DNA of 64,000 nt from an uncultured Ilyobacter sp. (GTDB lineage: Bacteria > Fusobacteriota > Fusobacteriia > Fusobacteriales > Fusobacteriaceae): the NCBI RefSeq assembly GCF_963668515.1, contig NZ_OY764865.1:124001-188000 (forward strand), in the 5' to 3' direction. The first letter of the stretch is position 1; the number at the start of each line of letters is the position of its first letter. Both the position numbers and the translations under genes were made by a program. The notes under the pieces were generated by a model. That model saw only the letters and a program-made list of their open reading frames with translations, ran no database searches and was not told where the DNA came from. Below, in pieces: positions 43,250-52,284 of this stretch.

Positions 43250-44203
43250 TTAATATTCTACAAGTGAGTAAATAGCTCCTGCCAACCTGTAAGGATGATG
43301 CCTTACTGTACCTTTTTCACTTATCTCAAGAAGTTTTTGCTCCAAAATATCTATTTTCATTTTTTCTAGATTTTCAAAGTCGACCTCTACTCTTCCGGCA
43401 CCTTCCTGATTATATTTTTCCATTATACATTCAGGTATCTCACTGGAGTCGGTGACAACTACATCCAAAAATTCTCCACCAACATGCCGATTTATAGCCT
43501 TTATATGATCTGATACAGTATAACCTCTGCTTTCTCCAGGCTGCTGCATCGCATTACATATATACACTTTTTTAGCCTTTGATTTTATAAGAGACTCTTT
43601 CATCTCTGGTATGAGAAGATTTGGAATTATGCTGGTATAAAGACTTCCTATTCCCAGCACTATCAAATCCGCTTTCTCTATTGCTTCTAGAGCTTCTTTT
43701 ACAGGTTTGGGATTTTTTTCAAAAAACACTCGCTCTATGCTCTTATGAGTTTTTGGAATCATAGACTCTCCGGCTATTATTTCTCCATCTTCCATCTCTG
43801 CCAAGAGTGTGACACTTTCACAGGTAGAGGGCAATATATTACCCCTGATATCAAATACTTTTCTGAGACCCTTCATAGCACTAACCAGATCCCCTGTGAC
43901 TCCCACCATAGCTGTAAGGAGTAAGTTTCCAAGGGGATGCCCCCCTAGACTGCTGTCCCCTTTGAACCTGTACTGAAGAAGTTCCTCTACTAAAGGTTCC
44001 ACTTCACTTAATGCCACCATTACATTTCTCAAATCACCAGGTGCAGGCATATCAAATTCATCTCTCAGTTTACCGCTGCTCCCTCCATCGTCTGCCACCG
44101 TTACTATAGCAGTGATCTCTACCGGGAAATGTTTAAGCCCTCTAAGGAGAACCGAAAGCCCTGTTCCTCCACCTATCACGACAACTTTTGGTTTTATATA
44201 CAT
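43250..44203 (-). CDS. Gluconeogenesis factor YvcK/CofD-like family
   Basis: A 317-residue member of the YvcK (UPF0052) branch of the CofD family. It has the nucleotide-binding VVIGGGTGLSVLLRGLK, TVADDGGSSGKLRDEF, PAPGDLRNVMVALSE and the later IVLGIGSLYTSIIPNLL and YICNAMQQPGES. YvcK binds UDP-sugars and affects cell-wall synthesis and growth on gluconeogenic carbon in Bacillus; the same broad role is inferred here. In Firmicutes it is encoded with rapZ and whiA; neither is adjacent here. It leads into the radical SAM gene. Confidence 0.9.
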   Translation of the reverse strand: MYIKPKVVVIGGGTGLSVLLRGLKHFPVEITAIVTVADDGGSSGKLRDEFDMPAPGDLRNVMVALSEVEPLVEELLQYRFKGDSSLGGHPLGNLLLTAMVGVTGDLVSAMKGLRKVFDIRGNILPSTCESVTLLAEMEDGEIIAGESMIPKTHKSIERVFFEKNPKPVKEALEAIEKADLIVLGIGSLYTSIIPNLLIPEMKESLIKSKAKKVYICNAMQQPGESRGYTVSDHIKAINRHVGGEFLDVVVTDSSEIPECIMEKYNQEGAGRVEVDFENLEKMKIDILEQKLLEISEKGTVRHHPYRLAGAIYSLVEY

Positions 44204-44320
44204 AAAATATCTTTCCCTTCTAAAATGAATTTTGACATTATTTCCACATAGTTATACTACTTCTCAAAGTTTATTTTTTCAAGAAAAACCTTTAAATGGC
44301 ACCTAAACTTCAAATAATTC

Positions 44321-44347
44321 CAAAAGAAAAGGAGCCTGTAGGCTCCT
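44321..44347 (-). terminator. Terminator after the 145-residue gene
   Basis: AGGAGCCT/AGGCTCCT with a 2-base loop (44330-44347), followed by TTTCTTTTG on the minus strand. Confidence 0.85.
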
Positions 44348-44355
44348 CTAAACTC

Positions 44356-44793
44356 TTACTTTTTAAGTTCTTCTAACAGATATTTATACTGCTTAAGCAT
44401 TATATTTAAAAATATTTTTTTAGGGAATTGATACCATTTGAATTTCATCCCCTCAATTCCTCTAAGAGAATCTGACAACATTTTTTTCAGAAATTCAAGC
44501 TCTTCAAAACTAACTTTAACTTCCTTTTTATCCTTCTTTTCACATTCATTTTTTAGGTAATCCAAAAATGCCATTACTCCCTGGCCTTGAGGTATAGGAG
44601 AGCTTCCAAATTGTTTTTTTATCTCGTCTATAAATTTAGATAAAAACTTTTTATTGGCTTTATCTAGATTAATTGTATATTTTCTCTTTGATTTACCTAT
44701 CTTTTGCATTGTGTTCATCATACCCGCCATAGAACTCATGTTGTTCATTTGCATAGGATTTAGATTATTAGGGTTAATCCTTTGACCTTTCAT
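44356..44793 (-). CDS. Hypothetical protein, 145 residues
   Basis: Not recognised. The first 35 residues are rich in Asn and Met (NNLNPMQMNNMSSMAGMMN) and probably disordered; the rest is basic and helical (KFLSKFIDEIKKQFGS, FEELEFLKKMLSDSLRG, FLNIMLKQYKYLLEELKK). There is no signal peptide or membrane segment. The ATG follows GGAGGA, 37 bases after the stop of the tsaC-like gene on the same strand, and a strong hairpin closes the unit, so the two are likely one transcript. Confidence 0.7.
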   Translation of the reverse strand: MKGQRINPNNLNPMQMNNMSSMAGMMNTMQKIGKSKRKYTINLDKANKKFLSKFIDEIKKQFGSSPIPQGQGVMAFLDYLKNECEKKDKKEVKVSFEELEFLKKMLSDSLRGIEGMKFKWYQFPKKIFLNIMLKQYKYLLEELKK

Positions 44794-44830
44794 TCATTCT
44801 CCTCCATACATAACAAGTTTTTTACTTATT

Positions 44831-45460
44831 TTAAAATTTTCCTATTATTTTCTCTATCTCTTTTTTTGATACGCCTCCATGTCTCAAAATAAAAGGATTT
44901 TCTCTCATATCTATAACAGTGGACTCTATTCCAAGGTTACAGGCTCCTCCGTCCACAAGTATATCCACTCTTTTTTTAAACTCTTCACTTAAATCTGAAA
45001 ATTTCTTTGGGCTGGGTTCTCCAGATATGTTAGCACTTGTAGTGGCCAATATACCTCCACAAGATTTTATTATATCCAGTGCAAGGGGATGATTTGGCAT
45101 CCTAACCCCTATACTGTCCCCTCCAGATACCATTACATAAGGAACGTTCTCCTTTTTACGGAGAATTATTGTCAAGGCTCCCGGCCAGAAAAAATTCATA
45201 AGTTTTTCAATATTCTCTTTGTTTTTATCAATATAGGCTATCTTTTCTACAATACTCTCATCACTTACAAGGGCTATAAGGGGAGAAGAAAATGTTCTTT
45301 CCTTAGCCGCATATATTTTCTTAAGTGCCTCTTCTTTTTCGATGACCGCTCCCACACCATAAACTGTATCTGTGGGATACACAATCAGTTCTCCAGACTT
45401 AACTTTTTTTGCCACAGCAGGAAGATCCATGTTTTTCAAATCAAAAACAATCTGTTTCAT
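44831..45460 (-). CDS. L-threonylcarbamoyladenylate synthase (Sua5/YciO/YrdC family)
   Basis: A 209-residue YrdC-like protein that would make threonylcarbamoyl-AMP for the t6A37 modification of ANN-decoding tRNAs. Conserved parts are IVYPTDTVYGVGA, KERTFSSPLIALV, FFWPGALTIIL, VRMPNHPLALDII, TTSANISGEPS and ESTVIDM. It ends near residue 209 without the extra Sua5 domain, so it is the TsaC-type short form. I choose the ATG at 45458-45460, a few bases after GGTGGAG; a longer frame starts before that site. Confidence 0.88.
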   Translation of the reverse strand: MKQIVFDLKNMDLPAVAKKVKSGELIVYPTDTVYGVGAVIEKEEALKKIYAAKERTFSSPLIALVSDESIVEKIAYIDKNKENIEKLMNFFWPGALTIILRKKENVPYVMVSGGDSIGVRMPNHPLALDIIKSCGGILATTSANISGEPSPKKFSDLSEEFKKRVDILVDGGACNLGIESTVIDMRENPFILRHGGVSKKEIEKIIGKF

Positions 45461-45702
45461 ACATCTCCACCTCATCTGTTCATTTCATAAAATATAAGGT
45501 ATTTTAACATATTAAAAAAAAAAAAGCTAGTATCCTGAGAACTGCTTTTACTCTTTGTTCTGATATTTTTACTCTTTTTTTTACCTATGACATTATCATT
45601 AAAAATTCTCATATAGAGAAAAAAAGTATTAAAAATATATATATTTCTGAGAAAAATTAGACTTAATTTTAATTTCTCTCTTAGTTTGAAAGTGAGACGG
45701 GC

Positions 45703-45731
45703 TTGAAATTCCCAATTTTTAAGGTTATTAT
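45703..45731 (+). promoter_or_regulatory. Promoter for the beta-barrel protein gene
   Basis: TTGAAA (45703-45708), 17-base spacer, TATTAT (45726-45731), 47 bases before the chosen ATG. Confidence 0.75.
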
Positions 45732-45778
45732 CTTTAATGAGGAAATTTTTATATCAATGTAAAAAGGGGAGAAATTTT

Positions 45779-46879
45779 ATGCAATTAGTAAATACCAAAA
45801 ACAAAAAGCTGGCTCTGCTGGCAGCTTTTTTTATGTTCACAGTTTCAAACAGCTATTCCATGTCTGCAACTTCAAATGAAGTCTTCATGGTAGAAAATGA
45901 AAGCAAAATACCAGTATCCATATCCATTTCCACAGGAGTTTTAAATGGTGAGTCTAAAGAATATGTATACGACAATTTCTTGGGAACAGATCAAAAAGTC
46001 AGCGAACTGACATGGGGTTTAGATAATGTCTTAATGGTCGGTGCAGAGACTTCTATAGGATTAACTGACAGAATTTCACTTAACTTCGGGGCATGGTTTA
46101 ATACCAGTGATGGCAGTAATAGTATGACTGATTACGACTGGAGAACGGGGGAAGATGAAAAATGGACCGATTATTCCAGCAGCAACTCTGATTTAGAAGA
46201 AGGAATGATGCTCGATGCCAATTTCGATATAGTAATAATTTCTAAACATAATTATTCACTTTCAGGTGTTTTAGGTTTTAGATATGATAAATTTAGGTGG
46301 AGTTCATATGATGTCAGTGGTGTTTACAGCTCAAAATACATTGCTTATGATAAATTAGACGGTTACTACTATGAAGATGAATTTCGAATACAAGATGTTG
46401 AACTTTACGGAGACAACATAGACTATGAACAAAAATTTTTCACTCCTTATATCGGTCTTGATTTTAATTATAAAATAAATAAATGGGTATTCACCTCATA
46501 CGTAAGAGGAGCTATGTGGGCCTGGGGGGAAGCTACAGACATCCATTATTACCCGGACGATGGAACTTACACTTTAAATCAAGATTTTTGGGGATATCCA
46601 GCAGGGAGTGTTTCCTATCCTGATAGTAGCGAATCCTCTACCTCTATTGATGAAGTAGATAATATGTACTATATATCTTTAGGCCTAGGAGTTAACTACC
46701 TCTTTACCGAAACTTTTTCCTTGGGACTTTCACTAGACTTTCAAAAATATTACAGAGCAGAAGATGATAATTATGATGTGGTAGACCCAGATTATGATCC
46801 TGACTATATTTTCCAAAGCCGTGGAGGAATGTCCCACGAATCTTACATGATAACCCTATCTGCAAAATATTATTTATAA
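45779..46879 (+). CDS. Putative outer-membrane beta-barrel protein
   Basis: A 366-residue exported protein with signal peptide LALLAAFFMFTVSNSYSMSA (ending about residue 28). The mature part is acidic, rich in Tyr, Asp and Ser, and shows alternating polar/apolar strands (NYSLSGVLGFRYDKFRW, YISLGLGVNYLFTETFSL), ending ITLSAKYYL with aromatic C-terminal residues as in outer-membrane barrels. No named family is recognised; roughly 14-16 strands would fit the length. I use the ATG at 45779, seven bases after AGGGGAG; an earlier in-frame ATG would place 14 hydrophilic residues before the signal. It has its own promoter and a strong hairpin after it. Confidence 0.78.
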   Translation: MQLVNTKNKKLALLAAFFMFTVSNSYSMSATSNEVFMVENESKIPVSISISTGVLNGESKEYVYDNFLGTDQKVSELTWGLDNVLMVGAETSIGLTDRISLNFGAWFNTSDGSNSMTDYDWRTGEDEKWTDYSSSNSDLEEGMMLDANFDIVIISKHNYSLSGVLGFRYDKFRWSSYDVSGVYSSKYIAYDKLDGYYYEDEFRIQDVELYGDNIDYEQKFFTPYIGLDFNYKINKWVFTSYVRGAMWAWGEATDIHYYPDDGTYTLNQDFWGYPAGSVSYPDSSESSTSIDEVDNMYYISLGLGVNYLFTETFSLGLSLDFQKYYRAEDDNYDVVDPDYDPDYIFQSRGGMSHESYMITLSAKYYL

Positions 46880-46883
46880 TTTT

Positions 46884-46911
46884 AAAAAGGAGTCCGTGGG
46901 GACTCCTTTTT
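46884..46911. terminator. Bidirectional terminator, beta-barrel gene and histidine kinase gene
   Basis: AAAAAGGAGTCC/GGACTCCTTTTT (46884-46911) with a 4-base loop; U-runs available in both directions between convergent genes. Confidence 0.9.
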
Positions 46912-48298
46912 AAATTGCCTTATCAAGATCAAACCAGAATATCACCCTTCCAGCTTCTAGTTCTGCCCCATAGCTGCTTTTATGCTTTTCCAAGACTCCC
47001 TTTACTATGGCCAGACCAAGGCCCGTACCTTCACTGCTCCTGGACTTGTCCCCCCTATAAAAGGGAGCCCATAACTCTTCTAAGTCCTCTTCAGTCAGAT
47101 CACTGCATCTGTTTATGACCTTTACCCTATATTTTTCCCCGTCTTCATCGACCTCGACTTTTATCTTCCCATTTTCCGGAGTATATTTAAAGGCATTGCT
47201 CACAAGATTTCCCAATACTCTTTTGATATATTTCCAGTCTCCCAAAGCCCATATATCATACTCAGGATATGATATATCATATTTTTCAAACTCCATATAA
47301 TACTTATCCATTACCTGCCTTATCATCTTCCCCAGATTTATCTTTTCTATATCCAGTTCCAAGTATCCAGCCTCTATCTGGGATATAAGTAGAAGCTCTT
47401 TCACAAGTTCATCCATTTTTCTGCTTTCATCCACTATGACCCCACAGTAAAAATTTCTATCCTCATCTGTGGCGATACCTTCCATCAACCCCTGAGCATA
47501 CCCCTGTATCAAAGTTATCGGGGTTTTTAGTTCGTGACTCACGCTGGCCACAAACTCTTTTCTCAGACTTTCCAGTTTCTTTTCTCTTTCTATATCTTTT
47601 TTTAGCTCTAGATTTGCAGCATTCAGGTCATCTATTGTATCGTATAGGATATCCCCCATCCTGTTTATACTGTTTCCCAATTCTCCTATCTCATCTTTTC
47701 TATGAGCGGAAAATTTCATAGAGAAATTCAGATTTGATATTCCCTTTGTTATCTCCTTTAGGTGAAGGATGGGCTGAGTTATTTTTTTTGAAAACACAAA
47801 GGCCATAATAAGTCCAAATCCCAGGGCATATGCGATAATTCTCATATAATATCTGTTTGCCACCTGGACAGATTCTTTTATCGAGCTTATAGGGGTCCTT
47901 ATTTCCACAAATCTGTTGTACTGATAGGGAGTAAATAAAATCATAAATTCACCTACAGGGTCTTCAATTTTTATCTTCTGAAAAACCTGTTTCCCATCCC
48001 TTATATTCTGAAGGATCCCCTTTTTTTCCAGACCCTCTATATACAAGTCCTCTGAAGACACAAACAGATCATTAGAAAACTGCCTTATATATATTGTCAC
48101 ATTATTTTCTCTTTCCAATTGCTCAAAATCCAGAAGATGTTCGGGATTTGATATAATCTGTGCCACTGATTTCAGATTTTCTTTTTTGCTGTCTATATAA
48201 AATTTCTCAAGATAAAATTCTGTAATCACATAAAAACCCATCATTATAAAGAGTACCACGCTGAATATCAGAAAAAAAATCTTGCTCCTTATTTTCAT
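46910..48298 (-). CDS. Sensor histidine kinase
   Basis: A 462-residue two-component sensor. A membrane segment at about residues 8-27, an extracytoplasmic sensor region to about 152, a second membrane segment (about 153-171), HAMP (KKITQPILHLKEITKGISNL), HisKA with the phospho-acceptor H255 in SVSHELKTPITLIQG, and HATPase with N box NLVSNAFKYTPENG and G boxes GTGLGLAIVKGVLEKH. Its ATG shares the A of the response-regulator TAA stop (TAATG), so the pair is translationally coupled. The signal is unknown; the copper genes nearby make metal or envelope stress a possibility only. Confidence 0.93.
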   Translation of the reverse strand: MKIRSKIFFLIFSVVLFIMMGFYVITEFYLEKFYIDSKKENLKSVAQIISNPEHLLDFEQLERENNVTIYIRQFSNDLFVSSEDLYIEGLEKKGILQNIRDGKQVFQKIKIEDPVGEFMILFTPYQYNRFVEIRTPISSIKESVQVANRYYMRIIAYALGFGLIMAFVFSKKITQPILHLKEITKGISNLNFSMKFSAHRKDEIGELGNSINRMGDILYDTIDDLNAANLELKKDIEREKKLESLRKEFVASVSHELKTPITLIQGYAQGLMEGIATDEDRNFYCGVIVDESRKMDELVKELLLISQIEAGYLELDIEKINLGKMIRQVMDKYYMEFEKYDISYPEYDIWALGDWKYIKRVLGNLVSNAFKYTPENGKIKVEVDEDGEKYRVKVINRCSDLTEEDLEELWAPFYRGDKSRSSEGTGLGLAIVKGVLEKHKSSYGAELEAGRVIFWFDLDKAI

Positions 48299-48954
48299 TA
48301 CCCCTCCTCAAAACGATAACCGAACCCTCTTATTGTCTGGATGTATACCTCTCCTATTTTTTTTCTCAGCCTTTTTACGTGGGTATCCACCGTTCTCACA
48401 TCTCCAAAATAATCCCATCCCCATACTGAGTTCAGTATCTTTTCCCTAGAGAGTGCAAGACCTCTGTTTTGGACAAAATAAAGGAGCATTTCAAACTCCT
48501 TGGAGGTTAGATCTATCGCCTCGCCTTTTATCTCCACCCTTCTGCTTCCTTCATCTATCTCTATATCTCCGCGGCTTATTTTGTCAGGTTTGCCAGCTCT
48601 TCTGAATATAGCCTTTATTCTCGCTATGAGAAGCCTAGGATTAAAAGGTTTAGTTATATACTCGTCTGCCTCCAGCTCAAATCCAAAGATCTGATCATTT
48701 TCCTCGCTACGGGCTGTCAGCATAATTACAGGGATCATGGACTCTCTTCTTATTTCACGGCATACACTCCACCCGTCCATTTTTGGAAGCATTATATCTA
48801 GTATTACTAGGTCATATGCACCTTCCTGAAACATTTCCACTGCCTGTTTCCCGTCTCCGGCCTCATCTACATAATAGCCTTCCCTCACCAGATAATCTTT
48901 TATGAGCCTTCGCATCTTCCATTCATCTTCTACCACCAATATCTTTTTCATCAT
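48298..48954 (-). CDS. OmpR/PhoB-family response regulator
   Basis: A 218-residue regulator with a receiver domain (VVEDEWKMRR, phospho-acceptor D53 in VILDIMLPKMDG, K of ITKPFNPRLL) and a C-terminal winged helix (LTSKEFEMLLYFVQNRGLALSREK, in parts, and DVRTVDTHVKRLRKKIG). It is encoded directly before its kinase. The promoter is not obvious: a terminator-like hairpin lies at 48974-49002, only 20 bases before the start, so expression may depend on read-through or on a TATAAT just upstream of the hairpin. Confidence 0.93.
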   Translation of the reverse strand: MMKKILVVEDEWKMRRLIKDYLVREGYYVDEAGDGKQAVEMFQEGAYDLVILDIMLPKMDGWSVCREIRRESMIPVIMLTARSEENDQIFGFELEADEYITKPFNPRLLIARIKAIFRRAGKPDKISRGDIEIDEGSRRVEIKGEAIDLTSKEFEMLLYFVQNRGLALSREKILNSVWGWDYFGDVRTVDTHVKRLRKKIGEVYIQTIRGFGYRFEEG

Positions 48955-48973
48955 ATATCACCCATTTTCAAGT

Positions 48974-49002
48974 TTAAAAAAGAGCCCCCAATTAGGACTC
49001 TT
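48974..49002 (-). terminator. Terminator between the copper locus and the two-component genes
   Basis: AAGAGTCC/GGGCTCTT (one G-T pair; 48980-49002) with a 7-base loop, followed by TTTTTT on the minus strand. Confidence 0.8.
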
Positions 49003-49028
49003 ATTTTCTTTTATATATTATAGTATTT

Positions 49029-49160
49029 TTATTTCATTCTTCCTTCTGTTTTTTTCACAGGTACAGCCGATCTCTTGCTTTTAGCACTAACCTGCTTCTT
49101 AAAATAAACTGTCATTCCCAGCATGATTGTCAAATATAAAGATAGTTTTAGAATTTCCAT
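49029..49160 (-). CDS. Small single-pass membrane protein, 43 residues
   Basis: A short reading frame with a very good ribosome-binding site (AGGAGGTGGAGG) before the ATG at 49158-49160. The protein starts MEILKLSLYLTIMLGMTVYF, one membrane helix, followed by a basic tail KKQVSAKSKRSAVPVKKTEG. No family is recognised. It follows the CsoR-like regulator gene by 54 bases and ends before a terminator, so it is probably the third gene of the copA-csoR transcript, perhaps an accessory of the copper pump. Confidence 0.65.
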   Translation of the reverse strand: MEILKLSLYLTIMLGMTVYFKKQVSAKSKRSAVPVKKTEGRMK

Positions 49161-49214
49161 ATCCTCCACCTCCTGCAAATATCTTAGCACTTTTATATGT
49201 CGTTTCTGTGTCTT

Positions 49215-49517
49215 TTACTTGAGAAGTTTTTTTATCGTATAAAATAGTTCCTCTATAACCTCATCATGTCCCTCTCTTATCTGGTCTGCCACACAGCTTT
49301 TCATGTGGGCTCCTAGTAGTTCTTTTGCCACCCCGTCCATTGCAGATTTTATAGAGGCCACCTGATTCAGTATATCATCACAATATACATCTTCATCCAC
49401 CATTCTCTTTACACCTCTTATCTGCCCCTCTATACGGTTCAGCCTATTGTTTATTTTTTTCTTGAATTCTGCCGAGTGATGCGCATTCCTCACCTGACAA
49501 CATTCTTTTTCATCCAT
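49215..49517 (-). CDS. CsoR/FrmR-family metal-sensing repressor
   Basis: A 100-residue all-helical repressor (DUF156). Conserved parts are NRLNRIEGQIRGVKRMV, the first-cysteine segment VYCDDILNQVASIKSAM and the HMKSC pair, together giving the Cys-His-Cys copper site of CsoR. An additional ECC plus HH pair at the N terminus might bind metal as well. It follows copA by 14 bases, and I infer it represses the copA operon and releases on Cu(I). A GAGGG precedes its ATG. Confidence 0.88.
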   Translation of the reverse strand: MDEKECCQVRNAHHSAEFKKKINNRLNRIEGQIRGVKRMVDEDVYCDDILNQVASIKSAMDGVAKELLGAHMKSCVADQIREGHDEVIEELFYTIKKLLK

Positions 49518-49531
49518 CCCTCACCACTCCT

Positions 49532-52006
49532 TCAAAATTCAGGTTTAAAAAATCTAAGTCTTAAGGCATTGGTCACCACAGATACCGAACTCATGGCCAT
49601 GGCTGCACCTGCTATCATCGGATTCAGAAGGTGTCCTGTGAGGAGATATAAAGCTCCTGCAGCCACAGGTATTCCCATGCTGTTATAAGCAAATGCCCAG
49701 AAAAGATTCTGCTTTATGTTTCTTATTGTAGCATGACTTAGCTGTATTGCAGAAGCCACATCTTTAATATCACTTTTCATAAGAACAATATCTGCACTTT
49801 CTATAGCTACATCTGTCCCGCTTCCTATGGCTATTCCCACATCTGACTGGGACAGGGCAGGGGCATCATTTATACCGTCCCCTACCATAGCTACTCTTGA
49901 ACCATTTTTCTGAAATCTTTTCACCTCTATAGACTTATCTTCTGGCATGACTTCTGAGAGTACTATCTCTATACCCACTTCTTTTGCTATAGCCTCAGCA
50001 GTGAGGGTGTTGTCTCCTGTTATCATGGCCACTTTTATCCCCATCTCTTTTAGGATTCTCACAGCCTCTTTAGAGGTTTTTTTCACAGTGTCAGCCACTG
50101 CCACTACTCCTTGAAATTTACCATCTGCTGCCACTAGCATGAGAGTCTTTCCCTCTTTTGACAACTGATCTTCCTCAGGAGTGAATGATACCTCTATACC
50201 CTTGGTCTTCATTAGTTTCTGATTTCCAACCAGGATATTTTTCCCATCTACTATAGCCTCTATACCCATCCCTGTTATGGAATTAAATTTTTCTATCTCT
50301 GCAAGTTTTATCCCCTTCTCTCTAGCACCTTCCACTATGGCATCACCTAAAGGATGTTCTGAGTGCAGTTCTGCCGAAGCCGCCAGCTTCAGTATCTCGT
50401 CACCCTGAAGTTCTCCAGAACTGATGACATCTGTCAGTCTTGGCTTCCCTTCTGTTATAGTTCCCGTCTTGTCAAAAACCACTGTGTCTATCTTGTGCGC
50501 CATCTCCAGAGCTTCTCCGCCTTTTATGAGAATCCCGTATTCTGCCCCTTTTCCTGTACCTACCATAATGGCAGTAGGAGTTGCGAGACCTAGGGAGCAC
50601 GGACATGCTATGACCAGCACGGCTATAAATATGCTCAGAGAAAATATTGCCGGCGTCGCCGAAAGAGTTACTCTTCCTGTAGTTCCTAGAACATACCATG
50701 CAATTGCCGAAACCGTTGCTATTCCTATAACCACCGGAACAAAATATCCTGAGATGACATCAGCCATTCTGGCAATAGGAGCCTTTGATCCCTGGGCATC
50801 TTCCACAAGCTTCACTATTTTTGCCAAAGCCGTATCAGCTCCCACCGCAGTCGCCTTCATCTTTATACTTCCGTTTTTATTTATACTGGCACCTACGACC
50901 TTTGATCCCAGAGTTTTTTCCACAGGAATGCTTTCCCCGGTGAGCATAGACTCATCTACACTGGAATTCCCCTCTGTTACTTCTCCGTCCACGGGGATGC
51001 TTTCCCCAGGCTTCACTAGGAGGATATCTCCTCTTTCCACATCTTCTATATCTACTTCCACTATCTTGCCGTTTTTTATAAGATTGGCCTTTTTAGGCTG
51101 CAGACCCACGAGTTTTTTTATGGCTTCTGACGTCCTTCCCTTGCTCACATTCTCTAAGTACTTCCCGAGCATGATAAGAGCCAGTATCACTACGGCAGAT
51201 TCATAATAAAGCACATGGGTATATTCCACGTGACCCTTGCTTATCATGTAAGTCCCATACAGACTGTAAACCACTGCAGCCCCTGTTCCCATAGCGATAA
51301 GAGAGTCCATGTTGGGTGAAAGTTTCACAAGAAGCTTTATCCCTGTCACATAAAAACGTTTTCCTATAACTATTACAGGAATAGAAAGAAGCAGCTGCGT
51401 CATGGCAAAAGTCATAGGACTGTTTTCAGGATTTATGATCCCAGGTATAGGCATCCCCATCATGTGTCCCATGGATATGTAAAAGACAGGCAGTGCAAAT
51501 ACCATGGCTGTGATAAATTTTTTCCATTCATTATCAAGCTCTTTCTGCTTTTTGTCAGCATCAAAATCTTTAGCCGTTTCCTCTTTTACCGCCTTATATC
51601 CCAGCTCATTTATAAACTTCACAATTTCTGAAATTTTCAGTTCATTTTTTCTGTATTCAACCACAGCCTTTTCTGTAGCTAGATTTACGCTTATTTTTTC
51701 CACTCCCGGCAGTTCGGCTGTTTTTTTCTCTATCCTAGAAACACAGGCCTGACATGTCATCCCACCTATTTTAAGTGTGACTTTTTTCAATTCCGAGCCT
51801 CTCTCCTCTATGCCGTATCCCAGATCAAATACTGTTTTTTTTATTTTTTCTGCCGACACTTTTTTTTCATCAGATTCTACTGTGAGTATCTCAGAAATAG
51901 AATTTATCGTTGCAGCATCCACACCCTCAATTTTCCAAACTGCTTTCTCTATCCTAGTGACACATGCCTGACAGCTTATCCCATCTATTTTAAATTTTTT
52001 ATTCAT
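49532..52006 (-). CDS. copA: Copper-exporting P-type ATPase CopA
   Basis: An 824-residue P1B-1 ATPase. Two N-terminal heavy-metal domains carry GISCQAC (C12, C15) and GMTCQAC (C85, C88). Eight membrane segments surround the actuator TGES and the transmembrane CPC ([14 protein letters not shown]). The P-domain has DKTGTITEG and [14 protein letters not shown], the N-domain SEHPLGDA. The final helices show AYNSMG and [13 protein letters not shown], the Tyr-Asn and Met-Ser-Ser set that marks Cu(I) pumps rather than Zn or Cd pumps. It is the first gene of copA-csoR-small membrane protein. Confidence 0.95.
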   Translation of the reverse strand: MNKKFKIDGISCQACVTRIEKAVWKIEGVDAATINSISEILTVESDEKKVSAEKIKKTVFDLGYGIEERGSELKKVTLKIGGMTCQACVSRIEKKTAELPGVEKISVNLATEKAVVEYRKNELKISEIVKFINELGYKAVKEETAKDFDADKKQKELDNEWKKFITAMVFALPVFYISMGHMMGMPIPGIINPENSPMTFAMTQLLLSIPVIVIGKRFYVTGIKLLVKLSPNMDSLIAMGTGAAVVYSLYGTYMISKGHVEYTHVLYYESAVVILALIMLGKYLENVSKGRTSEAIKKLVGLQPKKANLIKNGKIVEVDIEDVERGDILLVKPGESIPVDGEVTEGNSSVDESMLTGESIPVEKTLGSKVVGASINKNGSIKMKATAVGADTALAKIVKLVEDAQGSKAPIARMADVISGYFVPVVIGIATVSAIAWYVLGTTGRVTLSATPAIFSLSIFIAVLVIACPCSLGLATPTAIMVGTGKGAEYGILIKGGEALEMAHKIDTVVFDKTGTITEGKPRLTDVISSGELQGDEILKLAASAELHSEHPLGDAIVEGAREKGIKLAEIEKFNSITGMGIEAIVDGKNILVGNQKLMKTKGIEVSFTPEEDQLSKEGKTLMLVAADGKFQGVVAVADTVKKTSKEAVRILKEMGIKVAMITGDNTLTAEAIAKEVGIEIVLSEVMPEDKSIEVKRFQKNGSRVAMVGDGINDAPALSQSDVGIAIGSGTDVAIESADIVLMKSDIKDVASAIQLSHATIRNIKQNLFWAFAYNSMGIPVAAGALYLLTGHLLNPMIAGAAMAMSSVSVVTNALRLRFFKPEF

Positions 52007-52089
52007 AAAAAATTCCCCTCTCTGTATTTTAAAAATTTTCTCTATAAATCAAGATGTTTGGTTAAAGTGAATTTTATATCTCCACCAGA

Positions 52090-52106
52090 TATACCCCTGT
52101 ACCCTA
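52090..52106. promoter_or_regulatory. Possible CsoR operator upstream of copA
   Basis: ATACCCCTGTACCCTAT lies about 85 bases before the copA start. The G/C run resembles CsoR half-sites (TACCCC), but the two halves read as a direct repeat, not the usual inverted repeat, so this is tentative. Confidence 0.25.
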
Positions 52107-52284
52107 TTTCCAAATAATAGCTCTCTTTTCTTTATCTGTCAAGTAAGAAATTTTCAAAAACCCTATTTTCCTCAATAAAACAAAGGGTTTCTCTCGTTTT
52201 TACAGTATAAAAAGACATCCCCATATATTTTATTTTTTTGAATAATTTGGATTTTTTAGGTAATTTGTCTACAGGAGGTCAGTT

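Noticed and set aside
50424..51206. 260-codon open frame on the plus strand opposite copA
   Set aside because: Lies wholly inside the copA coding region and is low-complexity; copA motifs are intact, so this is a shadow frame.
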